DNA of 64,000 nt from Flagellimonas yonaguniensis (GTDB taxonomy: Bacteria > Bacteroidota > Bacteroidia > Flavobacteriales > Flavobacteriaceae): positions 1 through 64,000 of the forward strand of contig NZ_JARFVB010000014.1 of the NCBI RefSeq assembly GCF_029193885.1, given 5' to 3'. A program made the translations under genes and the position numbers. Shown here piece by piece: positions 25,439 through 35,900 of this stretch. The first letter of the stretch is position 1. Every line of letters starts with the position of its first letter. A model generated the notes under the pieces. The model ran no database searches and was not told the origin of the DNA. It saw nothing but the letters and a program-made list of their open reading frames with translations.

Positions 25439-28400
25439 ATGTTAAAAACATTTATAGAAAGACCGATACTTTCTACGGTAATCTCCATCATAATAGTCAT
25501 TCTGGGTATTTTGGGGTATACAACATTACCTGTTGAACAATACCCCGATATTGCGCCCCCGACCATTCAGGTAAACGCCACCTATCCGGGAGCCAGTGCC
25601 GAAACAGTAATGGAAAGTGTCATCATTCCCATTGAGGAGCAGATCAACGGGGTAGAGGGGATGACATATATTACTTCCACGGCTTCCAATGACGGTTCTG
25701 CCAACATCACGGTTTTTTTCGATCAGGATATGGATCCGGATATAGCATCCGTCAACGTGCAAAACCGGGTGGCACGGGCGAATGCCCTATTGCCCCAAGC
25801 GGTGATTCAAACTGGGGTCATTACGCAAAAGCAACAGACCTCCGCACTGATGTTCATGGCGGTATATACCGAAAATGAAGAACAGTACGATGCCACATAC
25901 GTTCAAAACTACCTAAGGATCAATGTGATTCCGGCAATTCAGCGTATCAACGGGGTCGGAAATGTACGGGTTTTTGGAACGGGTGATTACGCTATGAGAA
26001 TATGGTTAAAGCCTGAAAAGCTGGCAGCATATGGCTTGGAGCCAGCCGATGTTACTGCAGCTTTGAGGGAACAGAGCTTGGAAGCTTCGGCAGGATCACT
26101 AGGCCAAAACGATGGACAATCATTTACCTATAACATCACCTATGATGGACGTTTCAAGACAGAGGAACAATATTCCAATATCGTCATAAAAGCACTTGAT
26201 AATGGTGAGTATTTGCGTTTAAATGATGTGGCGTCCATTGAATTGGATGCACAGGGCTATGATATTTTTGGTTATACGGATGGCCGCCCCAGTGTGAACA
26301 TGGGGATTTTCCAAACCGCAGGCTCCAATGCACAGGAAATTATTGATAATATCAAGTCTGAATTAGATCGACTGTCCAAGGATTTTCCGGAAGGTGTGGA
26401 CTATTTGATAAACTATGATACCAATGAGTTCTTGACGGCTTCGATGAACAAAGTGCGAAGTACATTGATAGAGGCCTTTTTATTGGTGTTCCTTGTGGTA
26501 TTTATCTTCCTACAGGATTTTCGATCTACGCTAATTCCAGCCATAGCGGTACCCGTAGCGATTGTCGGTACATTCTTCTTTCTGAATTTGTTTGGTTATT
26601 CCATTAACCTTTTGACCTTGTTCGCATTGGTGTTGGCCATTGGTATTGTAGTGGATGACGCCATTGTGGTAGTGGAAGCCGTGCACGCTAAGATCGATGA
26701 GGGGGCCAACGATGCCAAAAAGGCGACCTTGGGAGCCATGCACGAAATCTCGGGGGCCATTATCTCCATAACATTGGTTATGGCCGCCGTATTCGTACCT
26801 GTAACTTTTATACAGGGACCCTCGGGCGTGTTTTATGAGCAGTTCGGTATAACCTTGATCGTTGCAATTTTGATTTCAGCTGTAAATGCACTGACTTTAA
26901 GTCCGGCGCTATGTGCACTATTTTTAAAAGGACATGATGAGGAGGACCACGAAGATGAAAAGAAATCCTTTTTACAACGTTTTTATGATCGATTCAACAA
27001 AGGTTTCAATGCAACGGTATCACGTTATGGCAATTCCTTGCGATTTATATATCGCAACAGATGGGTTACTGCTCTGATGCTGGTATTGTCGGCTGTGGGC
27101 ATTTGGTGGGCGGCCAATACCACTCCAACCGGATTTGTTCCGGAAGAGGATAGGGGAATCATATTCTTAAATGTGGAACTGCCGGCAGGAGCCTCATTGG
27201 ACCGTACCCAGATGGTCAACCAGGAAATTTATCAAAAAGCCAAGCAAATTCCGGGAGTGGAAGCCGTAACCACGATTAATGGTAGTAGTCTTATAAGTGG
27301 TTCAGGTAGTAATTACGGACTTGGATTTATCAAACTCAAGGATTGGAAGGAACGCGAGGATGAAACCCAATCCTCACAAGCGATTATTGGGCAATTGTTC
27401 GGTATCGCCGCGACGATTCCAGAGGCCAATATTATTTTCTTTTCACCACCCAGTATACCGGGATTTGGACTTTCTGGTGGTTTTGAGGTCAACTTGTTGG
27501 ATAAATCAGGCGGTAATTTCAAAGAGTTGGATAAAACCACTAGGGAGTTTATAGGCAATTTGATAAAACACCCCGAAATACAATACGGACAGACGTCATT
27601 TAATACCAATTATCCTCAGTATGACCTGAAAATCGATGTTCCACTGGCCAAACGATATGGCGTATCCGTTAGTAGTATTTTCTCCAGTCTGCAGGGCTAT
27701 ATAGGTAGTATCTATGCTGCCGATTTTGCCAGATTTGGAAAACAATATCGGGTATATGTCCAAGCCAAACCGGAGAATAGGACCGATGTGGAATCGCTCA
27801 ATGAAATATACATTAGGACCGGTAGTGGAGAAATGGCGCCCATTACCCAGTTCATCGAATTGGAAAGGATCTATGGACCACAATCGGTAACCCGGTTTAA
27901 CCTATATACCTCGGCCAAAGTCACCGGCGCTTCCAACCCTGGTTATAGTACCGGTGATGCCATTGCCGTGGTCAACGAAGAAATGAAAACATTGCCCAGT
28001 AATTACGAATTGGCTTATTCTGGGCTTTCGCGGGAGGAGGTCAACGCAGGTAACCAAACGACGGTCATATTCATTTTGGTGATCATCTTCGTGTATTTCC
28101 TATTGGCAGCACAATATGAAAGCTACTTGTTGCCTTTGGCGGTCATATTTTCATTGCCATTGGGAGTTTTTGGGGCTTTCTTTTCAACTAAAATGTTCGG
28201 GTTGGAAAACAATATTTACTTCCAAATCGCTTTGATCATGTTAGTAGGGCTTTTGGCCAAGAACGCAATCCTTATTGTGGAGTTTGCCCTGCAAAGGCGA
28301 CGTCGGGGCGAAAATCTGGTCGATGCGGCCATTCATGGTGCCCAGACGCGTCTTCGTCCCATATTGATGACCTCATTTGCCTTTATTTTAGGGTTGATGC

Positions 28401-28582
28401 CCTTGGTATTGGCCAAAGGTGTGGGGGCCGAAGGAAACAACTCAATCGGTACCGGTGCTGCTGGGGGAATGCTCATAGGAACGGTATTGGGAATATTTGT
28501 AATCCCAAGTTTGTTCATTCTTTTCCAATGGCTACACGAAAAAGCATCCAGAAAACCTATTGTTGAAACAAGAGAAGCATAA
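25439..28582 (+). CDS. RND multidrug efflux pump (AcrB/MexB, HAE1 type)
   Basis: The 1047-residue pump has the usual 12-TM, two-periplasmic-loop layout. It starts MLKTFIERPILSTVISI and carries the proton-relay GIVVDDAIVVVEAV with Asp406-Asp407, corresponding to Asp407/408 of AcrB. The length matches HAE1 pumps rather than heavy-metal CzcA pumps, and the VEQYPDIAPPTIQV block is typical of multidrug members. It exports hydrophobic drugs, bile-salt-like compounds or phenolics; the substrate cannot be read. Confidence 0.96.
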   Translation: MLKTFIERPILSTVISIIIVILGILGYTTLPVEQYPDIAPPTIQVNATYPGASAETVMESVIIPIEEQINGVEGMTYITSTASNDGSANITVFFDQDMDPDIASVNVQNRVARANALLPQAVIQTGVITQKQQTSALMFMAVYTENEEQYDATYVQNYLRINVIPAIQRINGVGNVRVFGTGDYAMRIWLKPEKLAAYGLEPADVTAALREQSLEASAGSLGQNDGQSFTYNITYDGRFKTEEQYSNIVIKALDNGEYLRLNDVASIELDAQGYDIFGYTDGRPSVNMGIFQTAGSNAQEIIDNIKSELDRLSKDFPEGVDYLINYDTNEFLTASMNKVRSTLIEAFLLVFLVVFIFLQDFRSTLIPAIAVPVAIVGTFFFLNLFGYSINLLTLFALVLAIGIVVDDAIVVVEAVHAKIDEGANDAKKATLGAMHEISGAIISITLVMAAVFVPVTFIQGPSGVFYEQFGITLIVAILISAVNALTLSPALCALFLKGHDEEDHEDEKKSFLQRFYDRFNKGFNATVSRYGNSLRFIYRNRWVTALMLVLSAVGIWWAANTTPTGFVPEEDRGIIFLNVELPAGASLDRTQMVNQEIYQKAKQIPGVEAVTTINGSSLISGSGSNYGLGFIKLKDWKEREDETQSSQAIIGQLFGIAATIPEANIIFFSPPSIPGFGLSGGFEVNLLDKSGGNFKELDKTTREFIGNLIKHPEIQYGQTSFNTNYPQYDLKIDVPLAKRYGVSVSSIFSSLQGYIGSIYAADFARFGKQYRVYVQAKPENRTDVESLNEIYIRTGSGEMAPITQFIELERIYGPQSVTRFNLYTSAKVTGASNPGYSTGDAIAVVNEEMKTLPSNYELAYSGLSREEVNAGNQTTVIFILVIIFVYFLLAAQYESYLLPLAVIFSLPLGVFGAFFSTKMFGLENNIYFQIALIMLVGLLAKNAILIVEFALQRRRRGENLVDAAIHGAQTRLRPILMTSFAFILGLMPLVLAKGVGAEGNNSIGTGAAGGMLIGTVLGIFVIPSLFILFQWLHEKASRKPIVETREA

Positions 28583-28584
28583 TT

Positions 28585-29997
28585 ATGAAATTGACCATAA
28601 AAAAAATAGTTGGCAAATCCGCAGTTGTGGCCGTAATGGCCACAACCTTACAGGGTTGTTTCGTTGCAAAAAACTATACACGTCCGGAATTGGAGGAAGT
28701 AGAGCCTTTGTACCGAACGGACAACTTGCCACAGGACAGTATATCCATGGCCGACGTATCCTGGAGGGACCTGTTCAGCGATACACAATTGAAATCATAC
28801 ATAGAGCAAGGACTTGAGAACAACATCGATATTAGGATCGCGCTACAAAATGTTGTGGCTGCCGAGGCTTATGTAAAACAAGGAAAAGCAGGGTATTATC
28901 CCACACTTTCCGGAACCGCGGGTTTTACCAGGACTAAAAATTCAAAAAATAGCCAGTTCGGTAGTTTTTTTACCAGTGCCCTTGAACAGTATGAGCTCTC
29001 CGGGGCTCTTTCTTGGGAAGCCGATATTTGGGGCAAGATCCGAAGTAACAAACGTGCTGCCAGTGCCTCATATTTACAGAGCGTTTCGGCACACCAAGCA
29101 ATAAAAACAGACCTCATCGCAGGTATTGCCAGTACTTATTATCAATTATTGGCGTTGGACAAACAGTTGGAAGTTTCCAGACAAACCCTAGAATCCAGAA
29201 GGAACAGTTTGGAGACCACCATTGCCCTTAAGGATGCGGGACAATTGACGGAAGTTGCTGTAAAACAGACCGAAGCACAGGTGCATACCACCGAAATCAT
29301 TGTGATTGATCTAGAGAACAACATCAAATTGTTGGAGAACGCCTTTAGTATCCTGTTGGGTGAAGCTCCACAAAAAATTCAGCGAGGAAGTTTGAACCAT
29401 CAAACCATCGACACCAAACTGAGTACAGGAGTGCCTTATATGTTGCTTGCGAACCGTCCAGATGTGATACAGGCGGAGTATGGCTTGATCAATGCTTTTG
29501 AATTGACCAATGTGGCCAAAAGTAGCCTATACCCATCATTGAGCCTGTCGGCTGCAGGAGGTTTTCAAAGTTTGGAACTTGACAATTGGTTGGATGCTAG
29601 CTCCCTCTTTTCCAATTTGGCGGCATCCTTGACCCAACCAATTTTTAACGGGAGACGATTGCGGACCCAAATGGAGGTGGCCAAAGTGCGCCAAGAACAA
29701 GCGTTACTGGGTTATAGGCAAGTTTTGCTCATTGCCGGACGGGAAGTCAGTGATGCCCTGTATACCTATGATGCGGAAACCCAAAAATTGCAATCACGCT
29801 CAAAAGAGCTTGAGGCCTATGCCACAGCTGAAGATTATTCCGAGGAGTTGTTGGACAATGGTCTGGCCAATTATCTGGAAGTATTGACCGCCCGTCAAAA
29901 CGCCTTGAACTCCGAACTTAATTATGTGAATTCACAATACGCACAATTAAGCGCGATCGTCGAATTGTACAGAGCTCTCGGTGGAGGCTGGAAATAA
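28585..29997 (+). CDS. RND efflux outer-membrane lipoprotein (NodT/OprM-like)
   Basis: The 470-residue protein has a lipobox LQGC (Cys25) and two TolC-type repeats of outer-membrane efflux proteins, the second starting near residue 270 with LLANRPDVIQAEYGL. It closes GxGWK at the C-terminus. It starts 2 bp after the pump's stop. Its C-terminal half provides the reference for the truncated fragment at 51083-51721. Confidence 0.95.
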   Translation: MKLTIKKIVGKSAVVAVMATTLQGCFVAKNYTRPELEEVEPLYRTDNLPQDSISMADVSWRDLFSDTQLKSYIEQGLENNIDIRIALQNVVAAEAYVKQGKAGYYPTLSGTAGFTRTKNSKNSQFGSFFTSALEQYELSGALSWEADIWGKIRSNKRAASASYLQSVSAHQAIKTDLIAGIASTYYQLLALDKQLEVSRQTLESRRNSLETTIALKDAGQLTEVAVKQTEAQVHTTEIIVIDLENNIKLLENAFSILLGEAPQKIQRGSLNHQTIDTKLSTGVPYMLLANRPDVIQAEYGLINAFELTNVAKSSLYPSLSLSAAGGFQSLELDNWLDASSLFSNLAASLTQPIFNGRRLRTQMEVAKVRQEQALLGYRQVLLIAGREVSDALYTYDAETQKLQSRSKELEAYATAEDYSEELLDNGLANYLEVLTARQNALNSELNYVNSQYAQLSAIVELYRALGGGWK

Positions 29998-30000
29998 ATC

Positions 30001-30828
30001 ATGTCTTATATTATGGAAACCATATTAGTAGCAACAAATTTTTCTAAGACATCTGACAATGCTGTAACCTATTCGGCACATTTGGCAAAGTTGTTCAAAG
30101 CAAAGGTTGTACTCTTTAATGTTTTTAAGTTACCTGTACATGCGTCGAATACCTGGGTGAGCGTTGAATCCATGGATGCATTGATTGATGCCCAAAAGGA
30201 TAAGTTAAGGGTGCAGGCATCTAGATTGTCCGAAGAGTTCGATATCGAGGTTGATTATGAGTGCAGGTTGTTGGATTTTGAGCGTGAAATAGATTCCTTG
30301 ATGAAAGTTCATGAGGCTAGGTTTTTGGTTATCGGCATGTCAGCCAAATCGATGGAGCAGAATTTAATGGGGAACCCGACCACTACCTTGATAAGCATGA
30401 AAAAATTTCCTGTGCTGGCCGTTCCAGTGGACGCTAAGTTTACGGGTATTGACAAGATTCTTTTTGCTTGTGATCTCATGCAGGGAATTCCACTAAGAAC
30501 CTTGGTTCGGTTGAAGCAAATTGCAATTGGTCTAAAATCCGAGGTCACCGTGTTTTATGTTGAAAAGAAACTGGACGAGCTAAAAGCAAATAACGATATT
30601 TATGCGCATATTGACAAGGGGTTGGGAAATGTTGTCCACCTATATAAAAAGGTAAATTCAGATGATGTCATAAGGGAAATCGAAAGGGAAATCATTAAAT
30701 CAAACTCAAACCTACTTGTGATGATCCCAAAAACATATGGTTTCTGGGAATCTTTGATTCATAGAAGCAAGACAAGGGAAATGGCTTCCGGGCTCAACAT
30801 TCCAATGCTATCCATTCCAGTAGATTAA
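30001..30828 (+). CDS. two-domain universal stress protein (UspA family)
   Basis: The 275-residue protein has two Usp-type Rossmann domains (~5-140 and ~148-275), starting with METILVATNFSKTSDNA. A second possible start at 30013 fits the first beta strand even better. Parts of the nucleotide-binding G-x2-G-x9-GT motif are degraded (GMSAKSMEQNLMGNP), so ATP binding may be lost. It follows the outer-membrane factor by 3 bp and is probably the last gene of the efflux operon. A paralogue is at 58009-58842. Confidence 0.88.
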   Translation: MSYIMETILVATNFSKTSDNAVTYSAHLAKLFKAKVVLFNVFKLPVHASNTWVSVESMDALIDAQKDKLRVQASRLSEEFDIEVDYECRLLDFEREIDSLMKVHEARFLVIGMSAKSMEQNLMGNPTTTLISMKKFPVLAVPVDAKFTGIDKILFACDLMQGIPLRTLVRLKQIAIGLKSEVTVFYVEKKLDELKANNDIYAHIDKGLGNVVHLYKKVNSDDVIREIEREIIKSNSNLLVMIPKTYGFWESLIHRSKTREMASGLNIPMLSIPVD

Positions 30829-30925
30829 ATATAATGAACAGGATAATACCTTTTCATGGTTGATGGATTTTGGATGGATATGAAGGAGCCAAAATGTAAC
30901 ATCAAATTAGACTCCTATTTATGAA

Positions 30926-30970
30926 TACTCCCCGTGGGCTGGTCCCATGGGGATTTGTCTTTAATTTTAG
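30926..30970 (+). terminator. terminator of the efflux operon
   Basis: CCCCGTGGG (30930-30938) pairs with CCCATGGGG (30944-30952), one G-T wobble, around a 5-nt loop, and is followed by a T-rich stretch to about 30970. It is 100 bp beyond the Usp stop. Confidence 0.65.
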
Positions 30971-31181
30971 GAGTTTAACCCTTTCCAAATTTAATTTTAA
31001 GCTTTTGGGCGGTAAGGTTAGGGCTGAGAACTGGCAACATTTTCTCAATGCTCTATGTCGCAGATCATACCAATTCGGAGAAGGCCGTATACGGTAAACC
31101 TCGGTTTGGCCGTAGCAATCTTATGCGTCTAGCTGGTCTCGATTTAAACTTAAATTATATCCTGTGTGGATAAAAAGACAG

Positions 31182-31538
31182 TTAACCCTTGCTTTCATTT
31201 TTGATTTCATCAATTATTTTTTTTCGGTGTTTCTTGCCCCATTCTTGAATGGACAGTAAAACAGGTTTTAATTCTTTGCCATATTTCGTCAAAGAATATT
31301 CAACTGTGACCGGAACAGTTGCAAATGCATCTCTTTTGATCAACCCATTCATTTCAAGTTCTTTCAATGCATTGGCCAAAGAACGTGGTGAAATACCGTT
31401 CAAATCAGTCTGTAATTCGTTATAACGCTTTTTACTTTGGCAAAGGCTGTAGATGATTGGGAATTTCCATTTTCCACCAATAATCTCAAAAGCATCCAAA
31501 ACAGCCTGGATTTCTATAAACTCTTCCTTATTTTTCAT
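31182..31538 (-). CDS. HxlR-family transcriptional regulator
   Basis: The 118-residue protein is a single HxlR winged helix: FEIIGGKWKFPIIYSLC, then RYNELQTDLNGISPRSLANALKEL in pieces, then VTVEYSLTKYGKELKPVL. Cys near residue 33 could sense redox-active electrophiles, as in YodB-like proteins. It is divergent from an isochorismatase-like hydrolase with a TACT-N7-AGTA box between them. It is a paralogue of the HxlR gene at 2849. Confidence 0.88.
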   Translation of the reverse strand: MKNKEEFIEIQAVLDAFEIIGGKWKFPIIYSLCQSKKRYNELQTDLNGISPRSLANALKELEMNGLIKRDAFATVPVTVEYSLTKYGKELKPVLLSIQEWGKKHRKKIIDEIKNESKG

Positions 31539-31543
31539 AACTA

Positions 31544-31608
31544 TACTTTTATGTAGTAGGTATATTATTTTGCTTTGTTTAAAAAAGTGTTGTAAATATA
31601 TAAATTTG
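31544..31608. promoter_or_regulatory. HxlR-type operator and isochorismatase promoter
   Basis: TACT-TTTATGT-AGTA (31544-31558) matches the palindromic shape of YodB/HxlR boxes and lies 5 bp from the regulator's start codon. The -7 element TAAATTTG (31601-31608) reads toward the hydrolase; a TTTG at the ideal -33 place is not seen. Confidence 0.45.
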
Positions 31609-31631
31609 CTTAAAGATTAAATATTTTAAAA

Positions 31632-32285
31632 ATGGTAAACATTCAAGAACACATCAACAAAAATGTAGCGGATAACTTGACGGCAGAAAATGCCGCATTA
31701 CTCATCATTGACCATCAAACGGGGCTCGCACAGGCAGTTAGGGATATGAGTCCTGAAACGTACAAAAACAATGCATTGGCAATTTCAAAGTTGGGCAAGC
31801 TGTTCAATTTGCCGACTATACTTACCACAAGTGCGGAAGATGGGGCAAATGGGCCATTGCTCCCGGAAATTAAAGCGATGTATCCAGATGCTCCCTATAT
31901 AGCGCGTCCTGGAGAAATCAATGCGTGGGACAATGAGGATTTTAGAAAGGCGGTATTAGCAACGGGAAGAAAGAAATTGATTATTACAGGTATCTCAACT
32001 GATGTCTGTGTTCTGTTCCCATCTTTGTCGGCAATTGCTGCAGGTTACGATGTTTATGCAGTAATCGATGCATCTGGAACTTGGAGCGAAATTGCCCAGC
32101 GTACAACCATGGACCGTCTGACACAAGCCGGGGTGAAGGTCACCAGCTGGATGTCCGTTTCAGCCGAGTTACAAAATGATTGGAGAAACAGTACCGGTCA
32201 AGAATTAGGTCAACTTTATGCCGAACATTTGCCGTCCTACGGCCATTTGTTTTCAAGTTTATTTGCCGCCCAAGGTAATAAATAG
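31632..32285 (+). CDS. isochorismatase-like cysteine hydrolase (YcaC-like)
   Basis: The 217-residue protein has the family triad: Asp in IIDHQTG (~residue 28), Lys in GRKKLIITG (~118) and Cys in TDVCV (~129). The loop with FPSLSAIAAGYDVYAVIDASG and the length follow YcaC-like hydrolases. The substrate is unknown; relatives cleave amides such as nicotinamide or ureidoacrylate. It is divergently paired with the HxlR regulator. Confidence 0.88.
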   Translation: MVNIQEHINKNVADNLTAENAALLIIDHQTGLAQAVRDMSPETYKNNALAISKLGKLFNLPTILTTSAEDGANGPLLPEIKAMYPDAPYIARPGEINAWDNEDFRKAVLATGRKKLIITGISTDVCVLFPSLSAIAAGYDVYAVIDASGTWSEIAQRTTMDRLTQAGVKVTSWMSVSAELQNDWRNSTGQELGQLYAEHLPSYGHLFSSLFAAQGNK

Positions 32286-33316
32286 GATGCATCCATTGCC
32301 TGCTATACTTTGGAGTGGGGCACACAATGGATTTCGTGCATTTTATGAATAAGACGGGCTGTGACACCTTTTCAAAATGAGATGTAAGACACTTCTTAAG
32401 TCGAGGTGAATCAGCCCTTCAATGAGGATTTAGTAGAGGATAACACATATCTGTAAGGACCAAGGGGGTTTTATCAATTGGGTCGTTTGGATTAGTACTT
32501 TTATGGGCTGGAACTTAAATAAAATGGCACTTGACCCCAATGATAAAATTTTTGCGCCTTGGGTACCAAGTAACCAGGATCCATCAAGATGGCCAAGGAA
32601 ACAAAAACACCAAAGAACAATAAATAATTACCCAGGTTTTTCAAGGGCAACTTCCCGAGACTTAAGATGGTTTGGGAAGCTCCTATCATAATCTATTTTT
32701 GGATAAAGCTACAATGGCCTGGAGATTATTTGTCCAGTATTGGCCTCACGATCAAACGGTTCATTTTCACTAACCCGTTTCTTTGCTGATATAAAGTCAT
32801 TGGCCGTATGTTATCCGGTCGGCCTTAAATATACCGGTATTACAGTGTATAATATCTTTCACCTAAATTTTGATTGCCATTTTTTGGAAATACTAAGATA
32901 GGCTTTTCTATCCCATAGCCCGATCCTGGGAAAAGATAGATGAATCCATTGGTTAGGTTGCCGGCCGGTTGTATAGGGACAAGCCGCACTCTTTTCAAAT
33001 AAGTTCATTCACACAACATCCCGATTATGGGTTAAATGCCATTGACGATCTATTATTTGGCGGTAAAGTTATTTGGATATGGAAGGCTATGTCCCACAAA
33101 ACCACCATTTTCATAAGTGTTTAGTCCATTTAGTCTTCATGGACGGGTTTCAATGGATATTCATGGGATGATTGATGCCCAATGGGGCAAACCCGTGTAG
33201 GATGCTCCTTCATATTCATAGAAAAAAATGGAGAGGGGATCATCTGGGAGAGATGATTGTTGTCATAGGAACAACTATGGGAAAGGCTTATTTTGGTCCA
33301 TCAAACAAAGACGGAA
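32286..33316. other. long intergenic stretch, no gene recognised
   Basis: About 1 kb without a coding frame I can assign. Short open frames (such as 32503-32691 +, 33172-33408 +) have no family match. The base composition is lower in G+C than the operon that begins at 33317. Probably decayed DNA plus the operon's promoter. Confidence 0.35.
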
Positions 33317-34630
33317 ATGAAAGTACACCAACTATTCTTTGTGCTTACTGCATTCGTTTGGGGCCAAGGAATCCTTGCACAGGACAGTATTCCCCTGAGT
33401 CTCGGTGATGCCCTTGAACTGGCCCTGGAAAAAAACACCGATGTCCATATTGCCCTGGAGCAGGCCAACGTGTCGGAGTTCGCCCTAAGGGAGGCCAAGG
33501 GCAATTTTTTGCCAAAACTGTCATTGAACGCAAGTTACAACCGCAATATCGATAGACAGGTTATTTTTCTGCCGGAACCTTTTGGTACCGGCGGTCCGAC
33601 AAAGCTTGGCTTTGACAATGATTACAGCAGTTCGCTCAACCTGTCGCTCCCCGTATACTCAAACTTCAACTTTGCCAATAAACGTCTGTCCCGGACAAGA
33701 TACGACCTTCAAAAAGAGATTGCGCGCGGTATCCGGCATTCCGTGGAGAACAACACCAAAAAGGCTTATTTCAACTATGCCATCGCACAAGAAATCGTCA
33801 GGGTACAACAAGAACGTTTGAGCAATGCCGAGGAAACGGTGGCCGACATCCAGAAAAGGGTCGAACAGGGCACCCTCACGGACTACGACCTCACCTCGGC
33901 CAAAGTACAGGTGGCCACGGCCAAGAACAACCTTTTGGAAGCCCAGAGCAATATCATCCCCTTGGCCAACACGCTGAAACTGTTATTGGGACTTGACGAG
34001 GGGGACATCCTGAAGCTGACCGAGCCGATCACACTCACCGAGCCGGGAATCCCGGTTGGAGAAAACCTCGGCCAAATCTTGGAAAACAATAGTCAATTGA
34101 AACAATTGGAGCTCGATATCGAGCTGAACAAGGACCAGATCGATGTGACGAAATCGGCCTATTTTCCTACTCTTACCGCCATAGGAAACTATAACTATGT
34201 GGCACAGGCCGACGATTTCAAGGTGGCCGATTACGATTGGGTGCAGACCAGTCTGGTAGGGCTGCAACTACGGTTCGACATCTTCAACGGAACAATCACA
34301 AAAAACAAGGTGGCGCAGGCCAAGATCAACAAGGAAATCGCCGAGGAACAAAGGGATTTCACCACGAAGGAATATCGGATGCGCCATGGCGAACTGTTGT
34401 CACAATTACGGCTTTCACGGGAAAAAGTGGCCGTACAGCAGGAAAACATGGCCTTGACGGAAGAAGCCCTTGCCCTGAGCAAAAAGCGCTATGAACTGGG
34501 CGTGGGCACTCTATTGGAAGTCAACGATGCCGAACTCTCCCACACCGGTGCCCGCCTGAACTGGCTACAGGCGATATCGAACTATAAGTCCGCGTACTAC
34601 GATTATCAATTGCTGATCGGTGGGGAATAA
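33317..34630 (+). CDS. TolC-family outer-membrane channel of a MacAB-like exporter
   Basis: The 437-residue protein has a cleavable signal peptide (cleavage near ILAQ) and two TolC-type repeats, with LALEKNTDVHIALEQANVSE at the start and a QGTLTDYDLTSAKVQV block in the first helical hairpin. Unlike the lipoprotein at 28585 it lacks a lipobox. ATG 33317 is chosen because it begins the signal peptide; the frame is open further up. It leads an operon with adaptor, ATPase and permease genes. Codons favour G/C at third positions more than the neighbouring regions. Confidence 0.92.
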   Translation: MKVHQLFFVLTAFVWGQGILAQDSIPLSLGDALELALEKNTDVHIALEQANVSEFALREAKGNFLPKLSLNASYNRNIDRQVIFLPEPFGTGGPTKLGFDNDYSSSLNLSLPVYSNFNFANKRLSRTRYDLQKEIARGIRHSVENNTKKAYFNYAIAQEIVRVQQERLSNAEETVADIQKRVEQGTLTDYDLTSAKVQVATAKNNLLEAQSNIIPLANTLKLLLGLDEGDILKLTEPITLTEPGIPVGENLGQILENNSQLKQLELDIELNKDQIDVTKSAYFPTLTAIGNYNYVAQADDFKVADYDWVQTSLVGLQLRFDIFNGTITKNKVAQAKINKEIAEEQRDFTTKEYRMRHGELLSQLRLSREKVAVQQENMALTEEALALSKKRYELGVGTLLEVNDAELSHTGARLNWLQAISNYKSAYYDYQLLIGGE

Positions 34631-34678
34631 GAAGTACAAAAATTTAAGAATTGGGAACAAAAGCTTAAAAACAATACG

Positions 34679-35896
34679 ATGAAAAAATTAAAATGGATAA
34701 TCCCTGTAATCGTTGTGCTTGCCATCGCCGCTTACTACATCATAAAGCCCAGGCTCGATGCGAAGAACCTGGAATTTACCTATACGACCATTGAAATGGG
34801 TGATCTGGAAGCCATTGTTTCCAGTACGGGCACCTTAGAGGCCATCAATACGGTCGAAGTGGGCACACAGATCTCGGGTACCATCCAAAAGATCTATGTC
34901 GATTACAACGATAAGGTGACCAAGGGCCAGCTTATGGCCGAAATGGACCTACGGTTGTTGAACACCAACCTGGAAAGTGCCCGGGCAAGTTTGGCCGTGA
35001 GCGAGGTACAGTTGAACCAGGCGAAGGTCGAATATGAAAGGGATCGGTCACTATACGAACAAAAGGTCATTCCCGAGCAGAAATTCACGACTTCCAAATT
35101 CACCTATGAACAGGCTTTGAGTACCAAGAAGGCCGCACAGGCCCAGGTCAACAGTATCAGGGTCAATATGGGCTATGGCCGTATTACCTCGCCCATCAAT
35201 GGCACCATTACGGAGCGCAGCGTTGAAGAGGGCCAGACGGTGGCTGCATCCTTTGCCACCCCACGGATGTTCATCATTGCGGAGGATCTTTCTAAAATGC
35301 AGATCTTGGCCGATGTCGATGAAAGTGACATCGGGCTTGTCACCGACAGCATGCAGGTGCGTTTTACGGTACAGACCTATCCCGAAAGGAATTTCTTCGG
35401 AAGGGTCAGCCAGATACGGTTGCAGCCCATCGAGATCAACAATGTGGTCAATTATCAGGTCGTGGTCGATGTGGACAATCGGGAAGGATCGTTGTTGCCC
35501 GGCATGACGGCCAATCTGGAGTTCATTGCCGATACGGTAAAAGATGCCCTGTTGATCAACAATTCGGCCCTGCGGTTCCGCCCCACGGAAGGGATGCTGG
35601 AAGAAATCAAACCGGGGCTGATCGAAAAGGCCAGGGCCATGTTGCCCGACTCGTTGCAAGAGGATTTCAACAGGGCCATCAACAACCCCGAGACCTTTAC
35701 ACCTGCCAATTTCAAAAAACGGCTGCCCGCGAACATTGATGGATTTTTCTATGAAGATCACACGGGAAAGCTGGATTTCAAATTTGTGGAACTGGGCATA
35801 CGGACGGGACTACAATCCGAGATAAAACGTTTTTTGGACGGCGATTCCATGGAAGCGGGAAGCATGGCCATCAACAGTATCAAGACCAAAGAATAA
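34679..35896 (+). CDS. MacA-like periplasmic adaptor
   Basis: The 405-residue protein has an N-terminal membrane anchor (LKWIIPVIVVLAIAAYYII), a lipoyl half-motif (VGTQISGTIQKIYVDYNDKV, ~60-79), an alpha-hairpin region to ~150, and a barrel-type C-terminal half. An insert of about 50 residues lies around 300-350, before the last strand. It would bridge the permease and the outer-membrane channel, as MacA does. Genes before and after are 48 and 4 bp away. Confidence 0.92.
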   Translation: MKKLKWIIPVIVVLAIAAYYIIKPRLDAKNLEFTYTTIEMGDLEAIVSSTGTLEAINTVEVGTQISGTIQKIYVDYNDKVTKGQLMAEMDLRLLNTNLESARASLAVSEVQLNQAKVEYERDRSLYEQKVIPEQKFTTSKFTYEQALSTKKAAQAQVNSIRVNMGYGRITSPINGTITERSVEEGQTVAASFATPRMFIIAEDLSKMQILADVDESDIGLVTDSMQVRFTVQTYPERNFFGRVSQIRLQPIEINNVVNYQVVVDVDNREGSLLPGMTANLEFIADTVKDALLINNSALRFRPTEGMLEEIKPGLIEKARAMLPDSLQEDFNRAINNPETFTPANFKKRLPANIDGFFYEDHTGKLDFKFVELGIRTGLQSEIKRFLDGDSMEAGSMAINSIKTKE

Positions 35897-35900
35897 GCAT

